Assembly: GCF_000428045.1 (NCBI RefSeq)
Contig: NZ_ATZE01000028.1
Location: 155-58,409 of the forward strand
Direction of reading: 5' to 3'
DNA length: 58,255 nt
From: Sedimenticola selenatireducens DSM 17993
Lineage (GTDB): Bacteria; Pseudomonadota; Gammaproteobacteria; Chromatiales; Chromatiaceae
The notes beneath the pieces are model-generated. The model made no database searches, had not been told where the DNA came from, and saw nothing but the letters and a program-made list of their open reading frames with translations. This document shows, in pieces, positions 1 to 9,264 of the stretch (within the stretch, counting starts at the first letter, position 1; every line of letters starts with the position of its first letter). The position numbers and the translations under genes were made by a program.

Positions 1-67
1 GATAAGGACGGTATGTGCGCATGCTCATCAAGGCCAGAAGCCAAGAGTCGCTTCGATAACAGGCCGG

Positions 68-135
68 ATATATGGTAGCAACTTGTCCCTGCCATCGAGA
101 TCTAATGCCTTGCAAATGGGGAGGAGACCATATAT
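68..135. repeat. Inverted repeat downstream of the thioredoxin gene
   Basis: A 9-base arm ATATATGGT at 68-76 is matched by its reverse complement ACCATATAT at 127-135, 50 bases apart. It lies beyond the stop codon of the minus-strand thioredoxin gene. No T-run follows, so it is not a convincing terminator. The rest of positions 1-165 shows nothing else recognisable. Confidence 0.3.
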
Positions 136-165
136 GGATAAGCGATAGCACATCCATCTTCACGG

Positions 166-1188
166 CTACTTCGACAAATCGATATTCCGGCCGCTTTTCA
201 GAATCTCTGCCGTGCGCACATTGAGATAATCGTAGAAATTCTTCGGGTATTTCACATAGTGCCGCTCTCCCACGTAGCGCAACACTTCCTGAAAATGGTA
301 GGTGAACAGCAGGCCGTCGATACGGCTGATCTCCCGGCCCTGGTCGAACAGCACGATACCGGGCCGGTAGGTCAGCCCCAGTTGCTCGGCAAACGCCTTT
401 GGCGTGGTGTTGTTACCCGTCGGATCGATGATCGGATCAGTGGCGTTGGCATCCAGCCTGACAAAGGTAAAATTCTCCAGAACCTTCAGGATTTCCGGGT
501 TTTTCAAGTGTCCGTCATGCAGGGCATCGCAGGCGTCGCAACTGCTGTCTTCAAACAGCACGGCCAGCGGTTTGTCCGCCACCGATTGCAGGTCGCTGGT
601 CGATTGCAGCATCGGGTGGTCGCGGAAGCGGTATAGCGGCGTGGTCTGCTGCTGCTCGATAAATCGGCTCAGGTTGGTCTGCAGGTAGGCCTTCTGCTGC
701 ACATAGTCGAGCGCATGTTTGAAAGCGGGGACCGAGCGGTAGCCGTTCAGGCGCAGCACGGTCTGGTTCTCCTTGTTCAGGAACAGAATGGTGGGGGTGT
801 AACGCACCTTCAGAAGCTTGGCCAGCTCCTTCTCCGAGACGCTGGTACTGGCATCGAAAGCCACTTCCCGGTCGCCCTTGATATTGATCTGGATGACATC
901 GAAATTTTCCCGAATGAACGGGGTGTAGGGGGCGTTGGCGAAGTTCTCGTCGGCCATCTTGGCGCAGTAGGGGCAGTCGTTCAGATGCATGAACAGGATC
1001 ACATGCTTGCCCGCCGCGGCGGCCTCTTCCGCGTCTTCGGCAATATCCAGAAAACTCTCTTTGAACCAGGCCGGGTGTACGGTTGGAACACCGCCGGTCA
1101 GTTTACCCGGTTCGGTGGCCGCGGCCGCCTGCAGGCTGAACTGCGCACAGCAGACGAGTCCGATGATGCCGAGTAGTCGGTTGAGCAT
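166..1188 (-). CDS. Secreted protein with two thioredoxin-like domains
   Basis: A 340-residue protein with an N-terminal signal sequence (about residues 1-24, ending AAAA) and two successive thioredoxin-fold halves. The first carries CPYC at C72-C75 after the VILFMHLND strand, with the cis-proline region YTPTILFLN following. The second carries CDAC at C217-C220, with YRPGIVLFD as the matching cis-Pro region. This layout suggests a periplasmic thiol-disulfide oxidoreductase of the thioredoxin_2/SoxW-like type; substrate and redox direction cannot be read from sequence. It is transcribed alone, away from the kinase gene upstream of it. The family call is firm; a link to sulfur oxidation is only a possibility. 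Confidence 0.85.
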   Translation of the reverse strand: MLNRLLGIIGLVCCAQFSLQAAAATEPGKLTGGVPTVHPAWFKESFLDIAEDAEEAAAAGKHVILFMHLNDCPYCAKMADENFANAPYTPFIRENFDVIQINIKGDREVAFDASTSVSEKELAKLLKVRYTPTILFLNKENQTVLRLNGYRSVPAFKHALDYVQQKAYLQTNLSRFIEQQQTTPLYRFRDHPMLQSTSDLQSVADKPLAVLFEDSSCDACDALHDGHLKNPEILKVLENFTFVRLDANATDPIIDPTGNNTTPKAFAEQLGLTYRPGIVLFDQGREISRIDGLLFTYHFQEVLRYVGERHYVKYPKNFYDYLNVRTAEILKSGRNIDLSK

Positions 1189-1319
1189 AACGCATCCTCC
1201 CTGGGATTCTTTTCGGCCGCTATCCGGCTCGTATTATAAAATTCCTGCATAGGGGCGTTCTGTGTGTTGCCCGTGCCGCAGGATATGCCCGCCATTATTA
1301 GCCACGGCGTGACGCTTGT

Positions 1320-3029
1320 CTATTGTGTCGCGAAGAGCAACAGCAGGGTCACCAGGTTGGTGAGAAAAAGCAGTGCCGTCAGGGTTTTCCAGAAACCCAG
1401 TGGATGTCGCTCCAATAACGGCTTCTGCCTGAGGGTGATCAGCTCCAGGTTGGGATGGGTCATGTCTTGCAGGAATTCTGAGAGTGCCTCGTAACGTTTT
1501 TCCGGCAGTGGATGGGTGGCCTTTCTCAGTGCGCCATCGATCCAGGCGGGGACGGCCGGATTATGCTCCCGGGCGGATTGATAACCCATTTTGCGAGCCG
1601 GGAGTGCCTGCTCATGGTCGCCATAGGGCAATGTGCCGGTCAGCATCTCGTAGGCGATGACGCCGAGGGAGAAAATATCGGAGCGGTGACTGCCCGGGGT
1701 GCCGTCAAGATACTCGGGGGCCGTGTAGTTGATGGTGCCCAGAGGGATCTGGGAGTTGTTGTTGTGCTGTTCCTGTACCCCGGCAATTCGGGTCGAGCCG
1801 AAGTCGATAATCTTCAGAATGCCGTTTTTGTTGATCAGGATGTTGTCCGGTTTCAGGTCCTGGTGAATCATCTCCATACGGTGGAAAGCGCGCAGACCGC
1901 TGATGATCTGGGTGAGATATTCGCGTGTCTGCTCCAGATCCATCTGGCCCAGGTCGTCCATACGTTGTCGCAGTGTCTGTCCATCCAGGTATTCGGTGAC
2001 GTGATACAGAAAACGCCGGCGACCCGGTTTATGCACCTTCAGGACATGGGGGTTGTTGATGCGTCGCCCGATCCACTCCTCGTTAAGGAATCCGTTGAGA
2101 AAGTCCGGGTCATCGCTGAAATTGACCGAAGGGGTTTTCAAGGCTACTCGTTCCCCGGTCTCGTCATTGATTGCCAGGTAGACCTCGCTGCGTTTACTGG
2201 CATGAATTTCACGCATGATCTGAAAGCCGTCAATGTTCATGCCGGGCAGCAGGTTGGGTGGAAATGGCAGCTCCGCCACCCGTTGATAGATGTCATCGAT
2301 CTGCTCGTCGGGCAGTGCCATCACCTTGAGCAGCTGGCAGGTAACATTGTCGTTGCTGCCCTGTTCCAGGGCCGTCACGGTAATCGCATTGGCCGCCTGC
2401 TGCAGATTGCCCTGATGCTCCCTGAGCAGTTTCTGCAATTGCCGGTCGGTGAGAAAATCGTGCACGCCGTCGGTGGTGAAAAGCAGCAGGTCGTTTACCT
2501 GGAGCGCCAGGGAGCGATAGTCGATCTCCAGGTGGCTGTCGATGCCCATGGCACGGGACAACAGGTCCTGGTCCCTGGAGACCCAGACCCGATGATCCTT
2601 GGTCTGCTGTTTCAGTTTCTGTTCGCGATAGAGATAGATGCGGCTGTCACCCACATGGAACAGATGGGCGGTAGTGGATTTGATTACCGCCACACTGAGA
2701 GTGGTGACCATCCCCTTGGGCGAGTCGTAGCGGCTCTGCCCCTGACCACAGAGCCAGGTGTTGAGTGCACTGAGAATCTTGCTGGCCGAGGTCTTTACAC
2801 TCCAGGACTCGGGGGTACTGAAGTAGTCATTGAGAAAGCCGGTGACACAGATCTGGCTCGCTTCATGACCGCCCTCGCTGCTGCTCATGCCGTCGGCGAT
2901 GACCGCCGCCACGCCCTTGCTCAACAGCAGATCATCGGGCGGGATGCGCGCGTCCGCCGCATCGGCGTTTTGCGACTTGGCGCCGGTTTCGGTGCAGCAG
3001 GCGTAATCGATTTCGAGACGGCTGGTCAT
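1320..3029 (-). CDS. Bifunctional PP2C phosphatase / Ser-Thr protein kinase, membrane anchored
   Basis: A 569-residue fusion. Residues 1-240 form a PP2C phosphatase: metal-binding DG at D46-G47, VGDSRIY near 130, TTDGVHD near 190 and SNDNVTC near 227. Residues 265-530 form a protein kinase: VALK lysine, HQDLKPDN catalytic loop near 390, DFGS metal site and an APE-type activation segment. One hydrophobic helix near residues 545-566 anchors the C-terminus, so both enzymes face the cytoplasm. The glycine-rich loop is poor (REIHASKRSEVYLA). It sits directly after the nitrate/nitrite transporter on the same strand. The same neighbours (kinase, transporter, nirBD) occur in Pseudomonas aeruginosa (PA1779-PA1783), so a role in nitrogen assimilation is likely; its substrates are unknown. 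Confidence 0.9.
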   Translation of the reverse strand: MTSRLEIDYACCTETGAKSQNADAADARIPPDDLLLSKGVAAVIADGMSSSEGGHEASQICVTGFLNDYFSTPESWSVKTSASKILSALNTWLCGQGQSRYDSPKGMVTTLSVAVIKSTTAHLFHVGDSRIYLYREQKLKQQTKDHRVWVSRDQDLLSRAMGIDSHLEIDYRSLALQVNDLLLFTTDGVHDFLTDRQLQKLLREHQGNLQQAANAITVTALEQGSNDNVTCQLLKVMALPDEQIDDIYQRVAELPFPPNLLPGMNIDGFQIMREIHASKRSEVYLAINDETGERVALKTPSVNFSDDPDFLNGFLNEEWIGRRINNPHVLKVHKPGRRRFLYHVTEYLDGQTLRQRMDDLGQMDLEQTREYLTQIISGLRAFHRMEMIHQDLKPDNILINKNGILKIIDFGSTRIAGVQEQHNNNSQIPLGTINYTAPEYLDGTPGSHRSDIFSLGVIAYEMLTGTLPYGDHEQALPARKMGYQSAREHNPAVPAWIDGALRKATHPLPEKRYEALSEFLQDMTHPNLELITLRQKPLLERHPLGFWKTLTALLFLTNLVTLLLLFATQ

Positions 3030-3065
3030 CTGTATTCTGTGTGCGTGAAAGGTCTGTCCGGATCA

Positions 3066-3094
3066 CCCGCCGGGCGTTCATGCGCCCGGGCGGG
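3066..3094 (-). terminator. GC-rich hairpin between transporter and kinase genes
   Basis: CCCGCCGGGCG at 3066-3076 pairs with CGCCCGGGCGGG at 3083-3094 with one bulged base, forming a very stable stem over a short loop in the gap between the transporter stop and the kinase start. There is no strong T-run on the minus strand. It may attenuate transcription or protect the transporter mRNA end rather than terminate fully. Confidence 0.4.
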
Positions 3095-3106
3095 CATCAG
3101 TGCCGA

Positions 3107-4573
3107 TCAACTGACGTCGATCATCTGTACCGTACCGTCCGGCATCACCTCGGCGGTCTGACCCTCCGGCTCATCCAGGAACTGCACGGCGCCCAGCGTG
3201 ACAATGGCCGCACCGGCAATCACCAGGAAAAACAGCTGCGGCGTGACAAAGGAGAAGACGGTCAGGAACAGCACTGCGCCTACATTACCATAAGCGCCCG
3301 CCATGCCGGCTACCTGTCCGGTCATGCGCCGCTTCACCAGCGGTACGATCGCGAACACCGCGCCCTCTCCCGCCTGCACGAAAAATGAGCAAGCCATGGT
3401 AGCGAGCACCGCCAGGGCAATGGGCCATTCGGGAGTGATGCTGCTGAGTACAAGGTAGCCGACCGCCAGACCGCCGATCAGAATGGTCAGTGATTTTTTG
3501 CGCCCAAACCGGTCGCTGAACAGACCGCCTGTGGGTCGCGCCAGCAGGTTCATGAAGGCATAACCGGAGGCGAGCAGTCCGGCCTGTACCAGGGAGAGGT
3601 CGAAGGTCTCCTTGAAGAACAGCGGCAGCATCGACACCACGGCCAGTTCAGAACCGAAGGTGACCAGATAGGCCACGTCCAGGATCGCCACCTGTTTGAA
3701 CTTGTAGCGGTGTATCTTCGCGACCGGCCGGATAAAGATGTGGCCGTTGATACGCCATACCTGCAGGGTCTGATACCCATAGAGCAGAACCAGTCCGACG
3801 TATATGCTGTAGGTGACGGCCTCGTCCAGCATGCCCAGGTTGGTCGGGCCCAGCTTCCAGGTCAGCACCGCCAGGGCGGCGTACATGGGAATATTCATCA
3901 GCAGGTAGAAGAAGAAGTCGCCCTTGCTGGTGACCTCCATGGCGCCGGTCTTTTTCGGTTTGAAATAGGTCGATCCCTTGGGGGTGTTGCGCGCCAGCCT
4001 GTAATAGATGATCGAGTAGACCAGGGTGATGACACCGGTGGAGGCGATGGCATAACGCCAACCCTCGTCGCCGCCATACAGCAGAGCGATGGTCGGCAGT
4101 GAAAGAGCGGCGGCGGCGGAACCGAAGTTACCCCAGCCGCCATAGATGCCTTCGGCCAGTCCGACCTGTCGGGCCGGGAACCACTCGCCGATCATGCGGA
4201 TACCGATAACAAACCCGGCACCGACAAAACCGAGCAGGAAACGGCTGATGGCCAATGCCTCGAACGAGTCCGCCATGGCAAAAGCAAAGCAGATAAAACT
4301 GGATATAAACAGCAGCGCGGAGTAGACGATGCGCGGTCCCAGCTTGTCCACCAGCATACCGATAATAATGCGTGCCGGGATGGTCAGGGCGACGTTCAGG
4401 ATCAACAGTGCCTTCACCTCCTGCGCGGTCAGTCCCAGGGTCTGCTGGATCGACGCCAGCAATGGGGCGTGATTGAACCAAACCATAAAAGAGAGGAAAA
4501 ACGCGAACCAGGTGATATGCAGCGTTCGGGTCTTTCCGCTGAATGAAAAGAGACTTAACTTGCTTTCCGACAT
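3107..4573 (-). CDS. nasA: Nitrate/nitrite transporter, MFS family (NarK/NasA type)
   Basis: A 488-residue major facilitator protein with about 12 membrane helices. It has the family signature regions [23 protein letters not shown] and [12 protein letters not shown] (conserved loop between helices), plus an extra hydrophilic central segment near residues 210-290 typical of assimilatory NasA-like members. It imports nitrate and/or nitrite for the cytoplasmic nitrite reductase encoded divergently. The start is backed by a GGAG ribosome site 8 bases upstream, and a sigma-54 promoter lies about 40 bases before the start codon. Whether it prefers nitrate, nitrite or exchange cannot be read from sequence; nasA and narK are both used as symbols for this group. 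Confidence 0.9.
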   Translation of the reverse strand: MSESKLSLFSFSGKTRTLHITWFAFFLSFMVWFNHAPLLASIQQTLGLTAQEVKALLILNVALTIPARIIIGMLVDKLGPRIVYSALLFISSFICFAFAMADSFEALAISRFLLGFVGAGFVIGIRMIGEWFPARQVGLAEGIYGGWGNFGSAAAALSLPTIALLYGGDEGWRYAIASTGVITLVYSIIYYRLARNTPKGSTYFKPKKTGAMEVTSKGDFFFYLLMNIPMYAALAVLTWKLGPTNLGMLDEAVTYSIYVGLVLLYGYQTLQVWRINGHIFIRPVAKIHRYKFKQVAILDVAYLVTFGSELAVVSMLPLFFKETFDLSLVQAGLLASGYAFMNLLARPTGGLFSDRFGRKKSLTILIGGLAVGYLVLSSITPEWPIALAVLATMACSFFVQAGEGAVFAIVPLVKRRMTGQVAGMAGAYGNVGAVLFLTVFSFVTPQLFFLVIAGAAIVTLGAVQFLDEPEGQTAEVMPDGTVQMIDVS

Positions 4574-4611
4574 AGTGATGCTCCAGAGATAGACAACAAT
4601 GGCCTGTCTTT

Positions 4612-4627
4612 AGCATTGCTTGTGCCA
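4612..4627 (-). promoter_or_regulatory. Sigma-54 (-24/-12) promoter of the nitrate transporter gene
   Basis: On the minus strand the sequence reads TGGCACAAGCAATGCT. It matches the sigma-54 consensus TGGCACG-N4-TTGCW with GG and GC exactly 10 bases apart and only two mismatches. The predicted transcript start is near 4602, giving a leader of roughly 29 bases before the ATG at 4573. RpoN dependence would fit NtrC-controlled nitrogen assimilation. Confidence 0.7.
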
Positions 4628-4792
4628 GTTTTATAACCAACTGATTATTAAAACAAAAAACAAACATCGTTGAGGTTGGTCAAGGATTTCAGCACTCTAC
4701 GGGTGCAATAAAACAGGGATTTGCCCAATTTCGGGTCAGTATTGTTCTCACCTTTTCGGCCTGCCATATTTCAGTGCACGCGGTCACCCGCA

Positions 4793-4809
4793 GGCACCAT
4801 GTTGAATCA
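4793..4809. promoter_or_regulatory. Possible weak NtrC-type binding site
   Basis: GGCACCA-TGT-TGAATCA resembles the NtrC dyad TGCACCA-N3-TGGTGCA in its left half (6 of 7) and only partly in its right half (4 of 7). It lies about 67 bases upstream of the nirB -24 element, a normal enhancer distance. Weak as a sequence match; listed only because two sigma-54 promoters flank it. Confidence 0.25.
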
Positions 4810-4875
4810 TTTTCCAGATACACATCTCCCCCGTTGTTACCGGCAAACCGCGACCTTGCCGCCCTGGCAACAAGT

Positions 4876-4891
4876 TGGCATAGCGGTTGCA
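4876..4891 (+). promoter_or_regulatory. Sigma-54 (-24/-12) promoter of nirBD
   Basis: TGGCATAGCGGTTGCA matches TGGCACG-N4-TTGCW, with the invariant GG (4877-4878) and GC (4889-4890) separated by exactly 10 bases. The expected start site is near 4902, about 46 bases before the nirB ATG. Together with the oppositely oriented element at 4612-4627 it makes the whole 4574-4947 intergenic region a divergent sigma-54 control region. Confidence 0.75.
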
Positions 4892-4947
4892 AAAGGACGG
4901 TATGAATTTGGATATTTGATCGACCCGATCTGTCTGAGAGGCAAAAC

Positions 4948-7386
4948 ATGAAAGAGCGATTGGTATTAATAGGCAACGGCATGGCCGGCGTGCGAACCCT
5001 GGAGGAGTTGCTGAAGCTGGAGCCGAATAAATATGACATTACGGTATTCGGTTCCGAGCCTCACCCGAACTACAACCGCATCCTGCTCTCACCGGTGCTG
5101 GCGGGTGAGAAACAGTTTGATGAAATCGTTCTGAACAGGCGGGAATGGTATCAGCAGCACGACATTGCCTTGCATAGTGGTTCGCCGGTGGTTGAGATCA
5201 ACCGGGTGCAACGCAAAGTGGTCGCTGCCAACGGGGTAGAGGCCGGGTACGACCGGCTGCTGCTGGCGACCGGTTCCTCGCCGTTCATTATACCCGTCCC
5301 CGGTGCCTCCCTGGAGGGCGTGATCAGTTTTCGTGATATCCACGATGTGGAACAGATGCTGGCGGCGTCACGTCAGTACAAAAGGGCCGTGGTGATCGGC
5401 GGTGGCCTGCTGGGACTGGAAGCGGCCAACGGCCTGATCAAACAGGGTATGGACGTATCCGTTGTCCATCTCATGGATACCCTGATGGAACGCCAGCTGG
5501 ATGCGGCGGCCGGTGCCATGCTGAAACGATCTCTCGAAGAGAACGGCATGCACTTTCTGATGGGTGCGCAAACCGAGGCGATTCTGGGTGACAAGCGTGT
5601 CGAAGCGGTACGCTTCGCCGACGGTTCGGTGGTGGATGCCGACCTGGTGGTAATGGCCGTGGGTATCCGTCCCAATATCGAGCTGGCCAGGCAGGCCGGT
5701 CTCTATTGCGAGCGCGGCGTGGTGGTCAACGACACTATGCAGACCTACGATCCACGCATCTATGCCCTGGGCGAGTGCGTACAGCACCGCGACACCTGCT
5801 ATGGCCTGGTGGCACCACTGTTTGAGCAGGCCAAGGTGTGCGCCAACCATCTGGCCGAGCTGGGCTATGGTCGTTATGAAGGTTCGGTCACCTCCACCAA
5901 ACTCAAGGTGACCGGTATCGACCTCTTCTCCGCCGGGGATTTTCACGGTGACGAACAGACTGAAGAGATCGTGTTTCAGGATCAGGCCGGTGGTACGTAT
6001 AAAAAGCTGGTTATCAAGGACAATCGCATCAGCGGCGCGGTGCTCTACGGCAACACCGTGGACGGTGCCTGGTACTTCCAGTTGATGCGTGAAGGCACCG
6101 ATATCTCCGACATGCGCGAGAGCCTGCTGTTCGGCGAAGCGGCCCATCTCGGCAGCTCCGGCCACGGCGGCCAGTCCAAGGCCTCGGCCATGGGCGACGA
6201 GGCCCAGGTGTGCGACTGTAACGGCGTCTGCAAGGGCGATATCGTCAAGGCGATCACCAGCGAGGGTCTGTTCACCGTGGATGAGGTGAAGGCCCATACC
6301 AAGGCCGGGGCCTCGTGCGGTTCCTGTGTCGGTCTGGTGGAACAGATCCTGGCCAACACCCTGGGCGGTGACTACTCGGCGCCGGAGGCCAAACCGCTCT
6401 GCGCCTGTACCGACTTTACCCACGACCAGGTGCGTTCCACAATTCGTGAATATGAACTGACCGACAAGCAGGGCGTATTCGACAAGATGGATTGGCGCAC
6501 CCCGGACGGTTGCCATGTCTGTCGCCCGGCCATCAACTACTACCTGATCTCCGCCTGGCCGGGCAAGGCGCAGGATGATGCCCAGTCCCGTTTCGTCAAC
6601 GAGCGGGTGCACGGCAATATTCAGAAGGATGGTACCTTCTCGGTGATCCCGCGCATCCTCGGCGGCAAGACCACGCCCGATGAATTGCGCGCCATCGCCG
6701 ACGCGGCGGATAAATTCAATGTCGGCGAAGTCAATCTGACCGGCGGCCAGCGCATCAACATGCTGGGGGTGAAGAAGGAGGATCTGCCGGCCATGTGGGC
6801 GTTCCTCACCGAACGCGGCCTGGTCTCGGGACACGCCTACGGCAAGGCGCTACGCACGGTGAAAACCTGTGTCGGTTCCACCTGGTGCCGTTTCGGTACC
6901 CAGGACTCCACCGGGCTCGGTATTCAACTGGAAGAGATGACCTGGGCCTCCTGGATGCCGCACAAATTCAAGATGGCGGTCTCCGGTTGTCCGCGCAACT
7001 GTGCCGAGGCGACCATAAAGGATTTCGGCGTGGTCTGTGTTGATTCCGGTTACGAACTGCATATCGGCGGAAACGGCGGGGTCAAGGTGCGCGCCACCGA
7101 TGTCCTTTGCCGTGTCACAACGGAAGAGGAGGTGATGGAGCACTGCGCCGCCTTTATCCAGCTCTACCGGGAAGAGGCGCGCTACCTGGAGCGCACCGCG
7201 CCCTGGATCGAACGCATTGGACTCTCCTATATCAAGAAACGCATCCTGGAAGATGTTGATGGCAGGAAGGCGTTGTATACGCGTTTCCTGGAATCCCAGG
7301 ACGTAGCCCAGCACGACCCCTGGACCGTGCGCGCCAAGGGAGCGGAAGCCCACGAGTTCACCCCGATAAAACAGATAGGAGAGTGA
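4948..7386 (+). CDS. nirB: Assimilatory NAD(P)H nitrite reductase, large subunit
   Basis: An 812-residue cytoplasmic enzyme reducing nitrite to ammonium with NirD. Domains in order: FAD-binding GNGMAG at residues 9-14; NAD(P)-binding GGGLLGLE from residue 151; a BFD-like [2Fe-2S] region with C422, C424, C457 and C460; sulfite/nitrite reductase ferredoxin-like half domain near 545-620; and the siroheme-[4Fe-4S] domain with C641, C647, C681 and C685 (CX5C...CX3C). All cluster ligands are present and the length is normal. The sigma-54 promoter lies just upstream, and nirD starts one base after the stop codon, so the two are an operon. No nitrate reductase gene follows within the window. Confidence 0.97.
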   Translation: MKERLVLIGNGMAGVRTLEELLKLEPNKYDITVFGSEPHPNYNRILLSPVLAGEKQFDEIVLNRREWYQQHDIALHSGSPVVEINRVQRKVVAANGVEAGYDRLLLATGSSPFIIPVPGASLEGVISFRDIHDVEQMLAASRQYKRAVVIGGGLLGLEAANGLIKQGMDVSVVHLMDTLMERQLDAAAGAMLKRSLEENGMHFLMGAQTEAILGDKRVEAVRFADGSVVDADLVVMAVGIRPNIELARQAGLYCERGVVVNDTMQTYDPRIYALGECVQHRDTCYGLVAPLFEQAKVCANHLAELGYGRYEGSVTSTKLKVTGIDLFSAGDFHGDEQTEEIVFQDQAGGTYKKLVIKDNRISGAVLYGNTVDGAWYFQLMREGTDISDMRESLLFGEAAHLGSSGHGGQSKASAMGDEAQVCDCNGVCKGDIVKAITSEGLFTVDEVKAHTKAGASCGSCVGLVEQILANTLGGDYSAPEAKPLCACTDFTHDQVRSTIREYELTDKQGVFDKMDWRTPDGCHVCRPAINYYLISAWPGKAQDDAQSRFVNERVHGNIQKDGTFSVIPRILGGKTTPDELRAIADAADKFNVGEVNLTGGQRINMLGVKKEDLPAMWAFLTERGLVSGHAYGKALRTVKTCVGSTWCRFGTQDSTGLGIQLEEMTWASWMPHKFKMAVSGCPRNCAEATIKDFGVVCVDSGYELHIGGNGGVKVRATDVLCRVTTEEEVMEHCAAFIQLYREEARYLERTAPWIERIGLSYIKKRILEDVDGRKALYTRFLESQDVAQHDPWTVRAKGAEAHEFTPIKQIGE

Positions 7387-7387
7387 T

Positions 7388-7711
7388 ATGTCAGCAGTCA
7401 TGAGTGAAAAGTGGGTGGAGATCGGCAAGCTGGATGAAATACCCCGGCTGGGTTCCAGGGTGGTGCGCACCGCAACGGATGAGATCGCCATCTTCCGTGC
7501 CGCGGATGACAGCGTGTTCGCACTCTCCAACCGCTGCCCGCACAAACAGGGTCCGCTCTCCGAGGGTATCCTGCACGGTCACCGGGTCACTTGCCCGCTG
7601 CACAACTGGGTGATCGAGCTGGAAAACGGCGAGGCCGTCGCCCCTGACGTGGGCTGTGCCAGGAGCTACCCGGTGCGCCTGGAAGGGGAGACGATCATGC
7701 TGGCTATCTGA
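7388..7711 (+). CDS. nirD: Nitrite reductase small subunit, Rieske type
   Basis: A 107-residue Rieske-fold partner of NirB. The motif pair CPH (C50, H52) and CPLH (C69, H72) is complete, so unlike some NirD proteins that have lost ligands this one could bind a [2Fe-2S] cluster. The ATG lies one base after the nirB stop and the ribosome site is inside the nirB end (ATAGGAG). The gene ends just before the convergent PAS-GGDEF gene. Confidence 0.95.
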   Translation: MSAVMSEKWVEIGKLDEIPRLGSRVVRTATDEIAIFRAADDSVFALSNRCPHKQGPLSEGILHGHRVTCPLHNWVIELENGEAVAPDVGCARSYPVRLEGETIMLAI

Positions 7712-7714
7712 CGG

Positions 7715-8665
7715 TCAGCCGTGGGCGACCCGATTGCGGCCGTCACGCTTGGCCTGGTAGAGGGCCGCGTCCGCCCGCTTGATCACGGGCTCGATCCGCC
7801 GGTCATCGGCATTGAGGGTGGTCACGCCAATACTGGCGGTGACCTCGATCGCCTCGCCCTGGTAATCCAGCGGTTCCCGCGCCAGACCGGCGCGAATGCG
7901 CTCGGCGGCGGCCAGTGCATCGTCCAGTGTGGTTTCCGGCAGCAGAATACAGAACTCCTCGCCGCCCCAGCGTGCCGGGACATCGACCTCCCGAAGTTGC
8001 GCCTTAACAAGCTGTGAGACCCGCATGAGTACAAAGTCGCCGGCGTCGTGGCCATAGCGGTCGTTGACCTTCTTGAAGTGATCCAGATCCAGCAGCAGCA
8101 CCGCGCTGTCCCGCTGGTAACGGTCCTTGCGCAACAGCTCGTCCCGGAAGTGGCGCTGGAAATAGTGCCGGTTGCCGAGGCCGGTGAGGGCGTCGTGGGT
8201 GGCCTGCTCCTGCAACATTAATTCAAGCTGCTTGGTTCCACTGATATCAATCATATAACCGGACCAGATGGCCGGCTGATCACCTTGCGGGGGGTTCTTC
8301 TTCGAGGAGACTCTGATCCACTTCTCCTTGCCCGAGGCTAAAACGACCCGGGTATCCATGGAAAAAGTCACTTCCTCCCGGTTGGTCTTCAGATCAAGCT
8401 CCCTGAAGCGAGTCAGGTCGTCCGGATGGATCAGGTTCCAGAACCTGTCCATATCCGCCAGAAAATCTTCAGGGGGGATGCCCAGTAGCTCCAGCGAATA
8501 GGCGCTGCAGTAGAGGCAGTGGCTGATGCCGTCATGGTTGATAATGTAGTCGTACAGCATCGCCGGGAGACTGCGGGTGAAACGGTCGAAGCGCTCCGCC
8601 TTCTCGCGCAGCTCCCTCAACTCCTGCGTGGTGGCATCGCTCTGTGTTTCAGGGGTGTCATCCAT
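7715..8665 (-). CDS. PAS-GGDEF diguanylate cyclase
   Basis: A 316-residue cytoplasmic protein: a short coiled N-terminus, one PAS_3-type domain with PAC region (about 35-150, including WNLIHPDDL and KEKWIRVSSKKN), then GGDEF (about 155-314). The active site reads GGEEF, and an intact inhibitory RxxD (REVD) lies five residues before it, so it should make c-di-GMP with product inhibition. No membrane helix is seen. It is convergent with nirD with only three bases between them. The PAS ligand is unknown. Confidence 0.93.
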   Translation of the reverse strand: MDDTPETQSDATTQELRELREKAERFDRFTRSLPAMLYDYIINHDGISHCLYCSAYSLELLGIPPEDFLADMDRFWNLIHPDDLTRFRELDLKTNREEVTFSMDTRVVLASGKEKWIRVSSKKNPPQGDQPAIWSGYMIDISGTKQLELMLQEQATHDALTGLGNRHYFQRHFRDELLRKDRYQRDSAVLLLDLDHFKKVNDRYGHDAGDFVLMRVSQLVKAQLREVDVPARWGGEEFCILLPETTLDDALAAAERIRAGLAREPLDYQGEAIEVTASIGVTTLNADDRRIEPVIKRADAALYQAKRDGRNRVAHG

Positions 8666-8960
8666 CAGCGTTCAAGGTGTATATGGCTGGAGATCATCGG
8701 GGTTATTCACATCAATGATGCTCAACAGGAAAAGCAACAGACCGCGCCCCGGAAAACAGCGTGGACGGGATGCCGCCAACAGACCGGCTGAAGCGCCAAC
8801 CGGCCACTGAATCCTAGCAGATTCGGGTGGCCCGGGATACGCGTGGAGCCGTAAAACACCTTCTGAAAAGCGGAACCCTGATACCCGTCAACCTAACAGC
8901 CGCTGGAGTACTATGTGGGGCAATACAATGACACAATGACAAAAACGCAGTATGGGTAGA

Positions 8961-9034
8961 TTGGGGTGAAGCATGAACCCCAACATCTGGGGCACCTGCA
9001 TGGAAGTCCGTTGGGGTTCCTACGTCACCCCAAC
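8961..9034. repeat. Dual-hairpin intergenic repeat, copy 1
   Basis: Two adjacent hairpins: TTGGGGT...ACCCCAA (8961-8983) and GTTGGGGT...ACCCCAAC (9010-9034), 26 bases apart. The same two-hairpin arrangement occurs at 53347-53423. It looks like a dispersed REP-like element. The surrounding 8666-9431 region holds no convincing gene. Confidence 0.6.
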
Positions 9035-9264
9035 CTACGGGCTCTCAAAAAAGTAACAAAACAGAATGCTTGATTGCAATGTTGACCTCAGTTTTGCATC
9101 CGCAAAAGATTGCAAATTATGGCAAATCAGATAGAAATTAATAAACTATCCAGTCGAATTCAGCGACTGGTGTCGTAAAACTGCCAGAACAAATCACGGA
9201 TTGTTTCTTGAAATATTATTTCTATGAATTGGATATATGCAGTAGTAAGCGTTGTGGTTGAACT

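Noticed and set aside
5368-6834. Long minus-strand open frame opposite nirB
   Set aside because: Shadow of nirB; nirB carries every cofactor ligand.
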